In this document: piece by piece, positions 33,346 through 43,580 of the stretch | Numbering within the stretch: position 1 is the first letter of the stretch | How the letters are laid out: each line of letters opens with the position of its first letter | Source: DATARH01 sp036268425 | GTDB lineage: Bacteria > Pseudomonadota > Alphaproteobacteria > ATCC43930 > CGMCC-115725 | NCBI GenBank assembly: GCA_036268425.1 | Contig: DATAUE010000065.1 | Location: 41,134 to 105,133 of the forward strand | Direction: 5' to 3' | DNA length: 64,000 nt | The notes under the pieces: generated by a model | Databases searched by the model: none | What the model was told of the DNA's origin: nothing | Seen by the model: the letters and a program-made list of their open reading frames with translations, nothing else | Made by a program: the position numbers and the translations under genes

Positions 33346-34743
33346 GTGTCGCGACTTGTTCTGGTGTCGAACCGGGTCATGGTGCCAGAACCGGGCGCGT
33401 CGCGGCGGGCGGGCGGACTGGCGGTCGCCGTCGATGCTGCATTGAAGGGCCGTGAGGGCCTGTGGTTCGGATGGAGCGGCAAGGTCGCCGACGAGGAAGA
33501 CGCGCCGACCCGGCCGAGCGTCGTCGAACGGCGCGGCCGCACCTACATCACGCTCGACCTCTCCAAAATCGATTTTCAAGAATATTATAACGGATTTGCC
33601 AATCGGGTTTTGTGGCCGATCCTGCATTATCGGATCGATCTTGCCGAATTCACCTCGGTTGATCTCGCCGGATATCTCAGAGTTAATGCGCGATTTGCGG
33701 AAACCCTGTCATCCTATTTACAGCCGGATGATATTATTTGGGTCCATGACTATCATCTGCTGACGCTCGCCAAGGAATTGCGGGCGCTGGGGCACGAAAA
33801 CCCGATCGGCTTTTTTCTCCATATTCCCTGCCCTCCCCCGGATCTGCTGACGGCACTGCCACAGCATGCCGAGACGATCGGCGGGCTCAGCCATTACGAT
33901 CTGGTCGGCTTGCAGACCGAGGCCGACGCCGAAAATCTCGGCCGCTACTTCGAGACGGAATTAGGCAGCAACGCCGCCAATGTGCGCGCTTTTCCGGTTT
34001 CCATCGACACGCCGGTTTATGCGCGCGCCGCGCGCAACGCTATGAGATCGCGGCAAGTGGCCGATCTGCGCGCCAGTCTCGCCGGCCGGCAACTGATCCT
34101 CGGCGTCGACCGCCTCGATTATTCCAAAGGCATCCCGCACCGCATCCAGGCTTTCGGCCACTTGCTCGACAGCCGCCCGGAGTTTCTCGGTCAGGTTACA
34201 TTTCTGCAGATCACTCCGAGAAGCCGGACTGATGTCCCCGAATACGCCGAGATCGAACAATCCGTCAGTTCCCTGGTCGGGCAGATCAACGGGCGTCACG
34301 GCGACCCCGCCTGGACCCCCATCCGCTATGTCAACCGCTCGTTCACGCGCGGCATTCTCGCTGGATATTACCGCACCGCCAGGGTTGGGCTGGTGACGCC
34401 GCTGCGCGACGGTATGAACCTCGTGGCGAAGGAATATGTCGTCGCGCAAGACCCGGAGGACCCCGGCGTGCTGATCCTGTCGCAGTTCGCGGGCGCCGCG
34501 GCGGAGCTTGAAGGGGCGCTGCTGGTCAACCCGCATGAACCGGAAGCGGTAGCGGAAGCGATCGCCACCGCACTCGAAATGCCGCTCGCCGAGCGCAAGG
34601 CACGCCACGAAAGCATGTTTTCGCACTTGACGCATAACGACATCGACCGCTGGGCCGATCACTTCATCGCGGCGCTGGAAAGCAAACGGCGGCATCCAGG
34701 CTTCCTCGACGGGTTGCGCAACCTTTTCAGTCTTCGGGCATGA
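33346..34743 (+). CDS. otsA: Trehalose-6-phosphate synthase
   Basis: A 465-residue GT20 glycosyltransferase joining UDP-glucose and glucose 6-phosphate. The GTG at 33346 is preferred because AAGGAGG stands seven bases before it and the product then begins MSRLVLVSNRV, the standard OtsA N terminus; ATG at 33310, overlapping the otsB stop, is the alternative. Substrate motifs are RAGGLAVAV, WVHDYHLL (about residue 135), VDRLDYSKGIPHRI (about 255) and RDGMNLVAKEYV near the nucleotide site. It is the second gene of the otsBA-glgBX-malQ block and supplies trehalose as a compatible solute. Confidence 0.95.
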   Translation: MSRLVLVSNRVMVPEPGASRRAGGLAVAVDAALKGREGLWFGWSGKVADEEDAPTRPSVVERRGRTYITLDLSKIDFQEYYNGFANRVLWPILHYRIDLAEFTSVDLAGYLRVNARFAETLSSYLQPDDIIWVHDYHLLTLAKELRALGHENPIGFFLHIPCPPPDLLTALPQHAETIGGLSHYDLVGLQTEADAENLGRYFETELGSNAANVRAFPVSIDTPVYARAARNAMRSRQVADLRASLAGRQLILGVDRLDYSKGIPHRIQAFGHLLDSRPEFLGQVTFLQITPRSRTDVPEYAEIEQSVSSLVGQINGRHGDPAWTPIRYVNRSFTRGILAGYYRTARVGLVTPLRDGMNLVAKEYVVAQDPEDPGVLILSQFAGAAAELEGALLVNPHEPEAVAEAIATALEMPLAERKARHESMFSHLTHNDIDRWADHFIAALESKRRHPGFLDGLRNLFSLRA

Positions 34744-34783
34744 GGCAGTACGATATCGAAAAGCTGCTGCGATCAATCGCTCG

Positions 34784-37033
34784 ATGACGGGCGCCAGCAC
34801 GCCGCTTGCGGCAGGCACGGCGCTCGACGCCCAGGACCAGGGGCAAATCGAGGCAATCGTCGCGGCCCGTCACGGTGACCCCTTTGCGTTTCTCGGCATA
34901 CATCGGGCCGGCGATGGCATCGTCGTGCGAGCGTTGCTGCCCGCAGCGCAGGCAATGGCGGTGGTCGACGCTGCGACCGGCGAAATGGTCGCGACCGGCG
35001 TGCGGCAGCACGCGGCAGGGTTCTTCACCGCCATCGTCCCGGGACGGCAGGAGCCGTTTCCTTACCGGCTACGTCGCAATGACGGCGGCGCCTGGCACGA
35101 ATTCGACGACATCTATCGCTTTATGCCGGTGCTCGGCGAACTCGATATCCACCTGCTGGTCGAAGGCAATCATCTGACCAGCTATCAGAAGCTCGGTGCC
35201 CACCCGATCCGGCACGAAAGTGTCGAGGGCGTGGCGTTTGCGGTATGGGCGCCGAGCGCGCAACGAGTCAGCGTCGTCGGCGACTTCAACCAATGGGACG
35301 GCCGCCGCATGCCAATGCGGCGGCGTCATGCCGGCGGATTCTGGGAAATTTTCGTGCCCGGCCTGCACCCCGGGCACATCTACAAATACGAGATTGTCGG
35401 CCCCACCGGCGAATTGCTGCCGCTGAAGGCCGATCCCTATGCCAGGCAGGCCGAACGGTCGCCCGGCATCGCGTCGCCCGGCACCGCGTCCGTCGTCGCC
35501 GCTCCGTCACGCCACGCCTGGCAGGACAGCGCGTGGATGGAGGAACGCTGGCGCCGCAACGAGCGTGAAGCGCCGATTTCGATCTACGAGGTTCACCTGG
35601 GCTCGTGGCGGCGCAATCTTGCCGAGCAAGGCCGTTATTTGAGCTATCGCGAGTTGGCCGAGCAGCTTGTCCCCTACGTCAAGGATTTGGGCTTTACCCA
35701 TATCGAGATCATGCCGGCAACGGAGTATCCGTTTGACGGCTCGTGGGGATACCAGCCGATATCGCTGTTTGCACCGACCGGCCGCTACGGCTCACCCGAC
35801 GATTTCCGCGCGTTTGTCGATGCCTGCCACGGCGCCGGCCTCGGGCTGTGGCTCGATTGGGTGCCGGGGCATTTCCCGAGCGACGCGCACGGACTCGGGC
35901 GCTTCGACGGCACCGCGCTTTACGAACACGCCGATCCGCGCCAGGGACTGCATCGCGACTGGAATACGCTGATCTTTAATTACGGGCGGCGCGAGGTCGC
36001 CAATTTCCTGCTGTCGAACGCGCTGTACTGGCTGCGGGAGCATCACATCGACGGGCTACGCGTCGATGCCGTCGCCTCGATGCTGTACCTCGATTACAGC
36101 CGGAATGCCGGCGAGTGGGTTCCCAACGCTTATGGTGGCCGCGAAAACCTGGAGGCGATCGCCTTTTTGCGGCGGATGAACGAACTGGTGTTCGGCGACG
36201 CGACCGGTGCGACAACCGCCGCCGAGGAATCAACGGCATGGCCTATGGTGTCGCGGCCGCTTTATGTCGGCGGGTTGGGTTTCGGCTTCAAATGGAACAT
36301 GGGCTGGATGCACGACACGCTCGGCTATATGTCGCGCGACCCGATCCACCGCAAATACCACCACAACGACCTGACCTTCGGATTGCTTTATGCGTTTCAG
36401 GAAAACTTCATCCTGCCGCTGAGCCATGACGAGGTCGTACACGGCAAGGGTTCGCTGATCGGCAAAATGCCGGGCGATCGCTGGCAGCGTTTCGCCAATC
36501 TGCGGGCTTATTACGCCTTCATGTGGACGCATCCCGGCAAGAAGCTGCTGTTCATGGGCGGCGAGTTCGCCCAGGAGCGCGAGTGGAACCACGATATCGG
36601 GCTTGACTGGCAGTTGTTCGGCGACCCGCTGCATGCTGGCGTGCACAGCCTGGTGCGCGATCTCAACCGCCTCTATCGCACGCTACCGGCATTGCACCAG
36701 CTCGATTGCGACCCCGAGGGCTTCTATTGGATCGACGCGGCCAATGCCGGCGAATGCGTGCTGTCTTATGTCCGGCGCGGTCGCGATCCAGATGATTTTG
36801 CCGTCATCGTGTGCAATTTCACGCCGATCCCGCGGGTTGATTACCGCATCGGCGTGCCCCGCCCCGGCCGCTATTGCGAGCGCCTCAATACCGATGCCGA
36901 AAATTACGGCGGCAGCGGCGTCGGCAATGCCGGCGCGGCGGAGGCCGCAGCGCACCCCATGCATGGGCACGCCTATTCATTGCAGTTGCAATTACCGCCG
37001 CTCGGTGTGCTGATTTTCACGATCGGATCGTGA
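34784..37033 (+). CDS. glgB: 1,4-alpha-glucan branching enzyme
   Basis: A 749-residue GH13 enzyme that cuts alpha-1,4 chains and reattaches them by alpha-1,6 bonds in glycogen. It has an N-terminal extension plus CBM48 (HPIRHESVEGVAFAVWAPSAQRVSVVGDFNQWDGR), the catalytic barrel with Asp in GLRVDAVASMLYLDY (about residue 426) and Glu in TAAEESTAWP (about 482), the third acid in LSHDEVVHGKGS, and a beta-sandwich end. Length is as expected (730-760). It starts 40 bases after otsA and ends 10 bases before glgX. No glgC or glgA is in the window, so the polymer must be primed elsewhere. Confidence 0.96.
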   Translation: MTGASTPLAAGTALDAQDQGQIEAIVAARHGDPFAFLGIHRAGDGIVVRALLPAAQAMAVVDAATGEMVATGVRQHAAGFFTAIVPGRQEPFPYRLRRNDGGAWHEFDDIYRFMPVLGELDIHLLVEGNHLTSYQKLGAHPIRHESVEGVAFAVWAPSAQRVSVVGDFNQWDGRRMPMRRRHAGGFWEIFVPGLHPGHIYKYEIVGPTGELLPLKADPYARQAERSPGIASPGTASVVAAPSRHAWQDSAWMEERWRRNEREAPISIYEVHLGSWRRNLAEQGRYLSYRELAEQLVPYVKDLGFTHIEIMPATEYPFDGSWGYQPISLFAPTGRYGSPDDFRAFVDACHGAGLGLWLDWVPGHFPSDAHGLGRFDGTALYEHADPRQGLHRDWNTLIFNYGRREVANFLLSNALYWLREHHIDGLRVDAVASMLYLDYSRNAGEWVPNAYGGRENLEAIAFLRRMNELVFGDATGATTAAEESTAWPMVSRPLYVGGLGFGFKWNMGWMHDTLGYMSRDPIHRKYHHNDLTFGLLYAFQENFILPLSHDEVVHGKGSLIGKMPGDRWQRFANLRAYYAFMWTHPGKKLLFMGGEFAQEREWNHDIGLDWQLFGDPLHAGVHSLVRDLNRLYRTLPALHQLDCDPEGFYWIDAANAGECVLSYVRRGRDPDDFAVIVCNFTPIPRVDYRIGVPRPGRYCERLNTDAENYGGSGVGNAGAAEAAAHPMHGHAYSLQLQLPPLGVLIFTIGS

Positions 37034-37043
37034 AGGACGCTTT

Positions 37044-39251
37044 ATGCCATCGACCAAGGTGTGGCCAGGCCGGCCTTATCCGCTCGGCGCCACCTGGGAC
37101 GGCAAGGGCGTCAATTTTGCATTGTTCTCGGCCAACGCCGAGAAAGTTGAACTGTGCTTGTTCGACCGCACCGGCCAACACGAGTACGCGCGCATTGTAC
37201 TGCCGGAATATACCGATGAGGTCTGGCACTGCTATCTGCCGGAGGCGCGCCCCGAGCAGCTTTACGGCTATCGCGTCTACGGCCCTTATGACCCGGCCGC
37301 CGGCCATCGTTTCAATCACAACAAGCTGCTGCTCGACCCCTACGCGCGGGCCGTAACCGGGCAGTTGCGGTGGAGCGACATGGTGTTCGGCTACCGTGTC
37401 GGCAGCCCGCGCGAGGACCTCGCCTTCGATCGCCGCGACAGCGCCCGGTTGATGCCGAAATGCCGCGTCGTCGAAAGCGCTTTCACCTGGGACAACGACC
37501 GCTACCCGCGCACCTCGTGGGAAGAAACCATCATCCTCGAAATGCAGGTGCGCGGCTTTACGATCAAGCACCCGGCGGTCGGCGACGGTGAACGCGGCAC
37601 CTTTGCCGGGCTCGCCTCCCCCGCGGTCATCGACTATCTGGTCGGCCTTGGCATCACCGCGATCGAGTTGTTGCCGATCCATGCCTCGGTCACCGAGCGG
37701 CCGCTGGCCGATCGCGGTCTCAGCAATTTCTGGGGCTACAACACGATCGGTTTTTTCGCTCCCGATCCGCGCTTTCTGCCGGCCGGCTCGATCACCGAAT
37801 TCAAGACCGCGGTCAAACGACTGCACGAAGCCGGGATCGAGATCATCCTCGATGTCGTCTACAACCATACCGGCGAAGGCAACCATCTCGGACCGACGCT
37901 GTCGTTCCGGGGCATCGACAATTTGTCCTATTACCGGCTCCAGGAAAACCGCCGCTACAACGCCGACTATACCGGCACCGGCAACACGCTGAACCTCGAC
38001 CATCCGCGCGTCATGCAAATGGTCATGGACTCGCTGCGCTATTGGGTGCGCGACATGCATGTCGACGGCTTCCGCTTTGACCTGTGCACGACATTGGCGC
38101 GCGAGGACGGCGAATACAGCCAGGGCGCGGCGTTTTTTGATGCGATACGCCAGGACCCCGAGATGTCGCAGGTCAAGCTGATCGCCGAACCTTGGGATGT
38201 CGGGGAATACGGCTATCAGCTCGGCAATTTTCCGCCCGGCTGGGCCGAATGGAACGGCCAGTACCGCGATTCGGTCCGCCGGTTTTGGAAAGGCGACAAG
38301 GGGTTGGTCGCCGAGATGGCGTCGCGGGTCGCCGGCTCTGCCGACATTTTCGGCTATCGTGGCCGGCGGCCGTGGGCCAGCACCAATTTCGTCACAGCGC
38401 ATGACGGCTTTACGCTGCAAGACGTCGTCAGCTACGAGCAGAAGCACAACGAAGCCAACGGCGAAGACAACCGCGACGGCCACGAACCCAATTTCAGCTG
38501 GAATTGCGGCGTCGAGGGTGTCACCGACGATCCGGCGATCGTGGCGTTGCGTGACCGGCAAAAGCGCAATCTGATCGCGACATTGCTGGTGTCGCTCGGG
38601 GTGCCGATGCTGCTGGCGGGCGATGAAATCGGCCGCACCCAGCACGGCAACAACAACGCCTATTGCCAGGACAACGACACCGCCTGGATCGAATGGCAAA
38701 ACATCCGCCCGGAAGACGAAACGCTGCGCGCCTTTGTCCGCACCCTGATCCATTTACGGCGCGAGCATCGGGTGTTTTCGCGGCCGCGTTTTTTTCGCGG
38801 CGAAGTCGTATCGTCCGAGGGTTTGAAGGACATCACCTGGGTAACGCCAGCCGGAGTCGAGGTGACGGCGGCCGATTGGAACAACCCCGTAGCGCTGTCG
38901 CTCGGCTATGTGCTGGGCGGCGCCGCCGGAGAATTTTACACGCCGGGGGGACAACGCGACATCGACGAGAGTTTTCTTGTCATGATGAACGCTTATTACG
39001 GCAACCTCGACTTCACATTCCCGCAACTGCCGACCCCGCTTGTGTGGGAGGCATTGGTCGATACCGCGGAGCCGACCGGGCTTGCCTCCAACGGGCGACA
39101 GTGGAAGCCTGGCGAGACATACCGACTGCAGCCGCATTCGTTTGCGCTGTTTATCAATCGAGCCGGCGCCGCGCATTGGCCGCAGGCGGCTGAGGTCATC
39201 ACCGGGGAACCCGCCACCAGCGATGCCGCCGGAGACGACGATGCATCGTGA
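37044..39251 (+). CDS. glgX: Glycogen debranching enzyme GlgX
   Basis: A 735-residue GH13 isoamylase-type enzyme that releases branch stubs left by phosphorylase. CBM48 at the N terminus (PLGATWDGKGVNFALFSANAEKVELCLF) is followed by YNHTGEGNHLGPTLSFRG, the nucleophile in VDGFRFDLCTTLARE (about residue 346), the acid/base Glu in LIAEPWDVGEYGYQLGNFPPGW (about 381) and the third acid in TAHDGFTLQDVVSYEQKHNEANGEDNRDG. These are GlgX/TreX hallmarks. Length is a little above E. coli GlgX (657) owing to a longer C terminus. It lies between glgB and malQ and provides short linear dextrins for the latter. Confidence 0.95.
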   Translation: MPSTKVWPGRPYPLGATWDGKGVNFALFSANAEKVELCLFDRTGQHEYARIVLPEYTDEVWHCYLPEARPEQLYGYRVYGPYDPAAGHRFNHNKLLLDPYARAVTGQLRWSDMVFGYRVGSPREDLAFDRRDSARLMPKCRVVESAFTWDNDRYPRTSWEETIILEMQVRGFTIKHPAVGDGERGTFAGLASPAVIDYLVGLGITAIELLPIHASVTERPLADRGLSNFWGYNTIGFFAPDPRFLPAGSITEFKTAVKRLHEAGIEIILDVVYNHTGEGNHLGPTLSFRGIDNLSYYRLQENRRYNADYTGTGNTLNLDHPRVMQMVMDSLRYWVRDMHVDGFRFDLCTTLAREDGEYSQGAAFFDAIRQDPEMSQVKLIAEPWDVGEYGYQLGNFPPGWAEWNGQYRDSVRRFWKGDKGLVAEMASRVAGSADIFGYRGRRPWASTNFVTAHDGFTLQDVVSYEQKHNEANGEDNRDGHEPNFSWNCGVEGVTDDPAIVALRDRQKRNLIATLLVSLGVPMLLAGDEIGRTQHGNNNAYCQDNDTAWIEWQNIRPEDETLRAFVRTLIHLRREHRVFSRPRFFRGEVVSSEGLKDITWVTPAGVEVTAADWNNPVALSLGYVLGGAAGEFYTPGGQRDIDESFLVMMNAYYGNLDFTFPQLPTPLVWEALVDTAEPTGLASNGRQWKPGETYRLQPHSFALFINRAGAAHWPQAAEVITGEPATSDAAGDDDAS

Positions 39252-39287
39252 TCCGCAGCGGCGTGGCGGATCAGCCGCGGTCCGGCG

Positions 39288-41441
39288 ATGAGCCGCCTCG
39301 ACGATTTGCGGCATGTCGCTGACCTCGTCGGCATCGGAACCCGGTATGTCGACGCGCTGGGGGTGATCCGCGAACCCGATGAAGAGACGCTGTCGCGGTT
39401 GATCGCCGCCTTCGGGTTGCCGGCCGATCCAGCCTTTGCCGCCGCCGCCCTTGCTGAAGAAGAGCGCCTCGCGCCGTTCGGACTCGCACAGGTCCAGATC
39501 GTGCCGCAGGAGGCGCCGTCCCCGGCATTGCCGATACGTCTGCCGCTGGGTGCTGCCGGCCTCACATGGCAATGCCGGTTCGAGGACGGCACGGAAATCG
39601 CCGGCCGCAGCGATGAAAGCGAATTGCGGCTGCCGGCCGGCATGCCGCTTGGCTATCATTTACTGCGCGTCGAAGGGACCGGAGAGGCCGCAACATTCGG
39701 TCTGGTGGTCGCGCCGCCCTGGTGCCATTTGCCGGATGCCTTGCAACCGCATGCCCGCAGTTGGGGCCTGACGACGCAGGTCTATGGACTGCGCAACGCC
39801 GGAGATTGGGGTATCGGCGATTTCACCAGTCTCGAAGCATTGTGCCGCGAGGCGGGCGGGCGCGGCGCCGCGACGATCGGCATCAACCCATTGCACGCGC
39901 TGTTCGCAGCCGAGCCGCGCCATTTCAGCCCGTATTCGCCGTCGAGCCGGATTTGGCTCGATTATCTCTACCTTGACGTAACCGCGGTTCCCGGCTTTGC
40001 CGAGGACACGGCGATCCAGGCCTTGGCGCCGCCGGAAGCGATCGCCGCCGCGCGCCATGCCGAGCTTGTCGACCATGCCGCCGTCGCCGCGCTGAAACGC
40101 CCGGTGCTCGAAGCGCTGTACCAACGGTTTCGCGGTAAGGAACTGCAAGAAGGCGGGGGTGGACCGCTCGCCGCGTCGTTTCGCGATTTCCAGCGCATCG
40201 CCGGTGACGCACTCGTGGCATTTGCGACGTTCGAGGCGCTGCACGAGCATTTCACCCGTGCCGGTGGCCCGTTTTCCTGGCACGAATGGCCGCCGGCGAT
40301 GCGCGACCCGACCTCACCGGAGATCGCGGCATTCGCCCGCGACAACACCGAGCGTGTCGAGTTTTTCCAGTTTCTGCAATGGCTGGCCGACCGGCAACTG
40401 GGCGAAGCCGCCGCCGCCGGCCGCGCTGCCGGTCTGACGGCCGGGCTTTACCGCGACCTCGCAGTCGGCGTAAACCCGAACGGCGCCGAAGCGTGGGCCT
40501 ATCAGGACCTGGTCGTTCCCGGCGCGGCGATCGGCGCACCGCCAGACGCGCTGAGCCGCGCCGGGCAGAATTGGGGCCTCGCGCCGATCAACCCGCTGGC
40601 ATTGCGGCGGCGCGGCTTTGCCCCGTTCATTGCCGCGGTGCGCGCCAATATGCGCCACGCCGGCATCCTGCGGATCGACCATGTGATGAGCCTGCGCCGG
40701 CTCTATTGGGTGCCTAATGGCAGCCCGGCGACCGCCGGCGCTTACGTCAATTATCCGTTTGAGGACCTGCTGCGCCTGGTCGCGCTCGAAAGCCAGCGCC
40801 AGGGCTGCGCCGTGGTCGGCGAGGACCTTGGCACAGTGCCCGAGGGCTTTCGCGAAACGATGCAGTCGGCGGCCATCCTGTCGTATCGGATATTCGTGTT
40901 CGAGCGCTGGCGCGATGGCACATTTGTGCCGCCGAGCGAATATCCCGAGCTTGCCGCCGCATCGGCCGCGACGCACGATCTGGCGACGCTGAAAGGGTTT
41001 TGGCTGGGCCAGGATATTGCATGGCGGCAGCGGCTCGGGCTTTATCCGGACGCGGCGGCGGAGGCGGCCGAGTTGGCCGAACGCCATCGGGATCGTTATC
41101 AGTTGCTGGAGGCGCTGGGCCGCGAGGGCTTGCTGGCGGCAGATCGTTTCGGCGATTTTCTGTCGGCCGACGGCGCGCCGACCTATCAACTGCCATTGGG
41201 CGAGGCAATCCTTGCCTATCTCGCCCGATCTCGGGCGCGTCTGATGCTGGTGCAGATCGAGGATATCGCCGGCGAAGTCGAGCAGGCCAATCTGCCCGGT
41301 ACGACCGATGCCCATCCCAACTGGCGCCGCCGCCTGCATCAGCCGCTCGACGCCCTGCTGGCCGGTGCGGCATTGGCGCGGGTAGCGGCGTTGATCGCGA
41401 CCGGGCGGCAGCAAGCTGTCGCCGACGCGCATCGCGGATAG
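39288..41441 (+). CDS. malQ: 4-alpha-glucanotransferase (amylomaltase)
   Basis: A 717-residue GH77 enzyme that transfers maltodextrin segments and frees glucose. An N-terminal beta-rich region of about 140 residues, as in E. coli MalQ, precedes the catalytic domain: QVYGLRNAGDWGIGDFTSLEAL, GINPLHALF, PYSPSSRIWLDYLYLDV, the nucleophile in LRIDHVMSLRRLYWVP (about residue 463), the acid/base Glu in VVGEDLGTVPEGFR (about 512) and ATHDLATLKGFW. It follows glgX by 36 bases, and the osmF gene begins four bases after its stop. In this context it recycles debranched dextrins to glucose for trehalose synthesis. Confidence 0.94.
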   Translation: MSRLDDLRHVADLVGIGTRYVDALGVIREPDEETLSRLIAAFGLPADPAFAAAALAEEERLAPFGLAQVQIVPQEAPSPALPIRLPLGAAGLTWQCRFEDGTEIAGRSDESELRLPAGMPLGYHLLRVEGTGEAATFGLVVAPPWCHLPDALQPHARSWGLTTQVYGLRNAGDWGIGDFTSLEALCREAGGRGAATIGINPLHALFAAEPRHFSPYSPSSRIWLDYLYLDVTAVPGFAEDTAIQALAPPEAIAAARHAELVDHAAVAALKRPVLEALYQRFRGKELQEGGGGPLAASFRDFQRIAGDALVAFATFEALHEHFTRAGGPFSWHEWPPAMRDPTSPEIAAFARDNTERVEFFQFLQWLADRQLGEAAAAGRAAGLTAGLYRDLAVGVNPNGAEAWAYQDLVVPGAAIGAPPDALSRAGQNWGLAPINPLALRRRGFAPFIAAVRANMRHAGILRIDHVMSLRRLYWVPNGSPATAGAYVNYPFEDLLRLVALESQRQGCAVVGEDLGTVPEGFRETMQSAAILSYRIFVFERWRDGTFVPPSEYPELAAASAATHDLATLKGFWLGQDIAWRQRLGLYPDAAAEAAELAERHRDRYQLLEALGREGLLAADRFGDFLSADGAPTYQLPLGEAILAYLARSRARLMLVQIEDIAGEVEQANLPGTTDAHPNWRRRLHQPLDALLAGAALARVAALIATGRQQAVADAHRG

Positions 41442-41445
41442 TCTG

Positions 41446-42369
41446 TTGCGAGCCACGGCAATAGCGCCGGCCGCATTTGCACTCTTGCTGGCGCTGATCG
41501 TCGGCGCCCCGGCGCGCGCGTCGGACGCGGTGGTGGTCGCCTCGAAAATCGACACCGAGGGCGCGCTCCTCGGCAATATCATCGCCGATGCGATCGAAGC
41601 GCGTGGCCTGCCGGTCGAGCGCAAGCTGCAACTCGGACCGACCAACATCGTGCGTGCTGCGCTGATCGCCGCACAGATCGACCTCTACCCCGAATATACC
41701 GGCAACGGCGCGGCGTTTTTTCACCGCGAGGCCGATCCGGTGTGGAAGGATGCGGCACGCGGCTATGCCGAGGTCAAAAAGCTTGATGCCGCGCAAAATC
41801 ACCTCGCCTGGCTGCAACCCGCGCCGGCCAACAACACCTGGGTAATCGCGATCCGCAATGATCTGCCGGGATTCCCCCCACGCAAATGCCTCGACGATCT
41901 TACGGGCTATCTGGCGAAAGGCGGCCCCTTCAAGCTCGCCGCCTCGGCCGAATTCGTCGAAAGCCCGTCCGCGCTGCCGGCTTTTGAGACCACATACGGG
42001 TTTCGCCTGTCGGCCGAGCAGTTGTTGACCTTGTCGGGCGGCAACACCGCCGCGACATTGCGGGCCGCGGCGGAAAACACATCGGGGGTCAATGCGGCGA
42101 TGGCCTACGGCACCGATGGCGAGGTCGCCGCCCTCGGCCTCACCGCGCTGTGCGACGACAAGGGCGCACAGATCGTCTACGCGCCGGCCCCGGTAGTGCG
42201 CCAGACCGTGCTCGACCAACACCCGGAGATTGCCGCGACACTCGATCCGATCTTTGCGTCGCTGTCGCTGACGGTGCTGCAAAAACTCAATGCGCGGATC
42301 GCAGTGGCCGGCGAGGAAGCCGACGCGGTGGCGCGCGACTACCTCCGATCGGGTCATTTCCTGCCGTGA
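41446..42369 (+). CDS. osmF: Osmoprotectant (glycine-betaine-type) ABC transporter substrate-binding protein, OsmF/YehZ-like
   Basis: A 307-residue periplasmic binding protein of the OpuAC/QAT family starting at TTG. A signal peptide (AFALLLALIVGAPARAS) precedes VVVASKIDTEGALLGNIIADAIEARG, LQLGPTNIVRAALIAAQIDLYPEYTGNG and NTWVIAIRNDLPG, the usual family pattern, in which aromatic and acidic residues (YPEYTGNG) bind quaternary ammonium groups. Gene order SBP-permease-ATPase-permease copies the E. coli osmF-yehYXW operon. It follows malQ by four bases and overlaps yehY by 4 bp (GTGA). Ligand is probably glycine betaine or a related solute. Confidence 0.9.
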   Translation: MRATAIAPAAFALLLALIVGAPARASDAVVVASKIDTEGALLGNIIADAIEARGLPVERKLQLGPTNIVRAALIAAQIDLYPEYTGNGAAFFHREADPVWKDAARGYAEVKKLDAAQNHLAWLQPAPANNTWVIAIRNDLPGFPPRKCLDDLTGYLAKGGPFKLAASAEFVESPSALPAFETTYGFRLSAEQLLTLSGGNTAATLRAAAENTSGVNAAMAYGTDGEVAALGLTALCDDKGAQIVYAPAPVVRQTVLDQHPEIAATLDPIFASLSLTVLQKLNARIAVAGEEADAVARDYLRSGHFLP

Positions 42370-43580
42370 CGGCCGCCGCCGACTCACCGTTTTCGAAAGC
42401 GCCAGACGCCTTCAGCTTTGGCCCGCGACCATACAATCTCGTTATCCCGGTGTTGTTCGCCGTCTCCGTCGCGGCGGTCCTGGCGACCGGGTTCGTCGCC
42501 ATCGCGCCCAACCGGCTCGTGTCGGGACGTCCGATCGGATTGTTTACGGCTGCCAGCCTGCCGCTCGCGGCAACGATCGCCGGATTGGGCGTCATGCTGC
42601 TCGCCACCGCTTTCGTGCCGCCGCGACCGTCACTGCACCGGGTGACTGCCATCATCGCCGGCGCTCTCGTCCTGCTGCTCCTCGCCACATCGGGAGAAGC
42701 GGCAACCACGATGGCCTCCAGCGCGACCGGCTTGGCGCGTGTGTCGCTCGGTGCAAGTTTCTGGATATTGACGGGAGCGGCCGCGCTCGCGGCGGTGGAT
42801 GCGGTACAACGCGCCGCCGCCGGCCCCGGCGAACAGATTGCAGCGATCGCCATTATCGCCGCCGGGTTCGCTGCGATGGCCCACGCCGGGGTGTTTGATG
42901 CGCTGTCTCTCGCCCGCGAGTATCAGGCGCGCCAAACGCTGTTCGCGACAGCGCTGCTGCGGCATATCGTACTGGTAGTGGCGGCGGTCGCCCCGGCGGT
43001 GTTGATCGGCTTTCCGCTGGGGGTCGCGGCGGCGCGCCGACCGGGCTGGCAAGGGCCGGTTTTCGCGGTGCTGAACCTGTTGCAGACCGTGCCGTCGATC
43101 GCGCTGTTCGGGCTGTTGCTGGTGCCGTTATCGGCGCTGGCAACGGCGATCCCCACCCTTGGCGCGCTCGGCATCGGTGGCGTCGGCGCCGCGCCCGCGA
43201 TCATCGCCTTGATCCTCTATGCGCTGCTGCCGATCGTGCGCAATACCGTCGCCGGCCTTACCGGCGTCGATGCGGCGGCGTTCGATGCGGCGCGCGGCAT
43301 GGGGATGACGCCGCGCCAGCGTTTCTGGCAGGTCGAGCTGCCGCTGGCCTTGCCGTTGCTGTTGGCGGGGCTGCGCATCGTCACGGTGCAGGCGATCGGC
43401 CTCGCCGTCGTGGCCGCGTTGATCGGCGCCGGCGGCCTCGGCAGCTTTGTGTTCCAGGGGCTTGGGCAATATGCCGCCGATCTTGTGCTGCTCGGCGCGC
43501 TGCCAGCGATCGGGCTGGCCTTGCTGGCGAATTTCCTGTTGCAGATCGCCGCCGGACTCGCGGCGCGGCAAAGCCGATGA
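42366..43580 (+). CDS. yehY: Osmoprotectant ABC transporter permease, YehY-like
   Basis: A 404-residue inner-membrane permease beginning at GTG within the osmF stop. About eight to nine hydrophobic segments are visible; the N-terminal ones (NLVIPVLFAVSVAAVLATGFVA and following) are extra helices typical of YehY, which is much longer than YehW. The BPD_transp_1 core has LRHIVLVVAAVAPAVLIGFPLGVAAARRPGWQG and the EAA loop GVDAAAFDAARGMGMTPRQRFWQVELPLALPLLLAGLRI, which contacts the ATPase. It ends with ATGA overlap to the ATPase gene. Confidence 0.9.
   Translation: MTAAADSPFSKAPDAFSFGPRPYNLVIPVLFAVSVAAVLATGFVAIAPNRLVSGRPIGLFTAASLPLAATIAGLGVMLLATAFVPPRPSLHRVTAIIAGALVLLLLATSGEAATTMASSATGLARVSLGASFWILTGAAALAAVDAVQRAAAGPGEQIAAIAIIAAGFAAMAHAGVFDALSLAREYQARQTLFATALLRHIVLVVAAVAPAVLIGFPLGVAAARRPGWQGPVFAVLNLLQTVPSIALFGLLLVPLSALATAIPTLGALGIGGVGAAPAIIALILYALLPIVRNTVAGLTGVDAAAFDAARGMGMTPRQRFWQVELPLALPLLLAGLRIVTVQAIGLAVVAALIGAGGLGSFVFQGLGQYAADLVLLGALPAIGLALLANFLLQIAAGLAARQSR

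Noticed and set aside
37017..38753. 578-codon open frame on the minus strand
   Set aside because: Shadow of glgX; high GC keeps the opposite strand open.
40747..42387. 546-codon open frame on the minus strand
   Set aside because: Shadow of malQ and osmF, both unmistakable on the plus strand.
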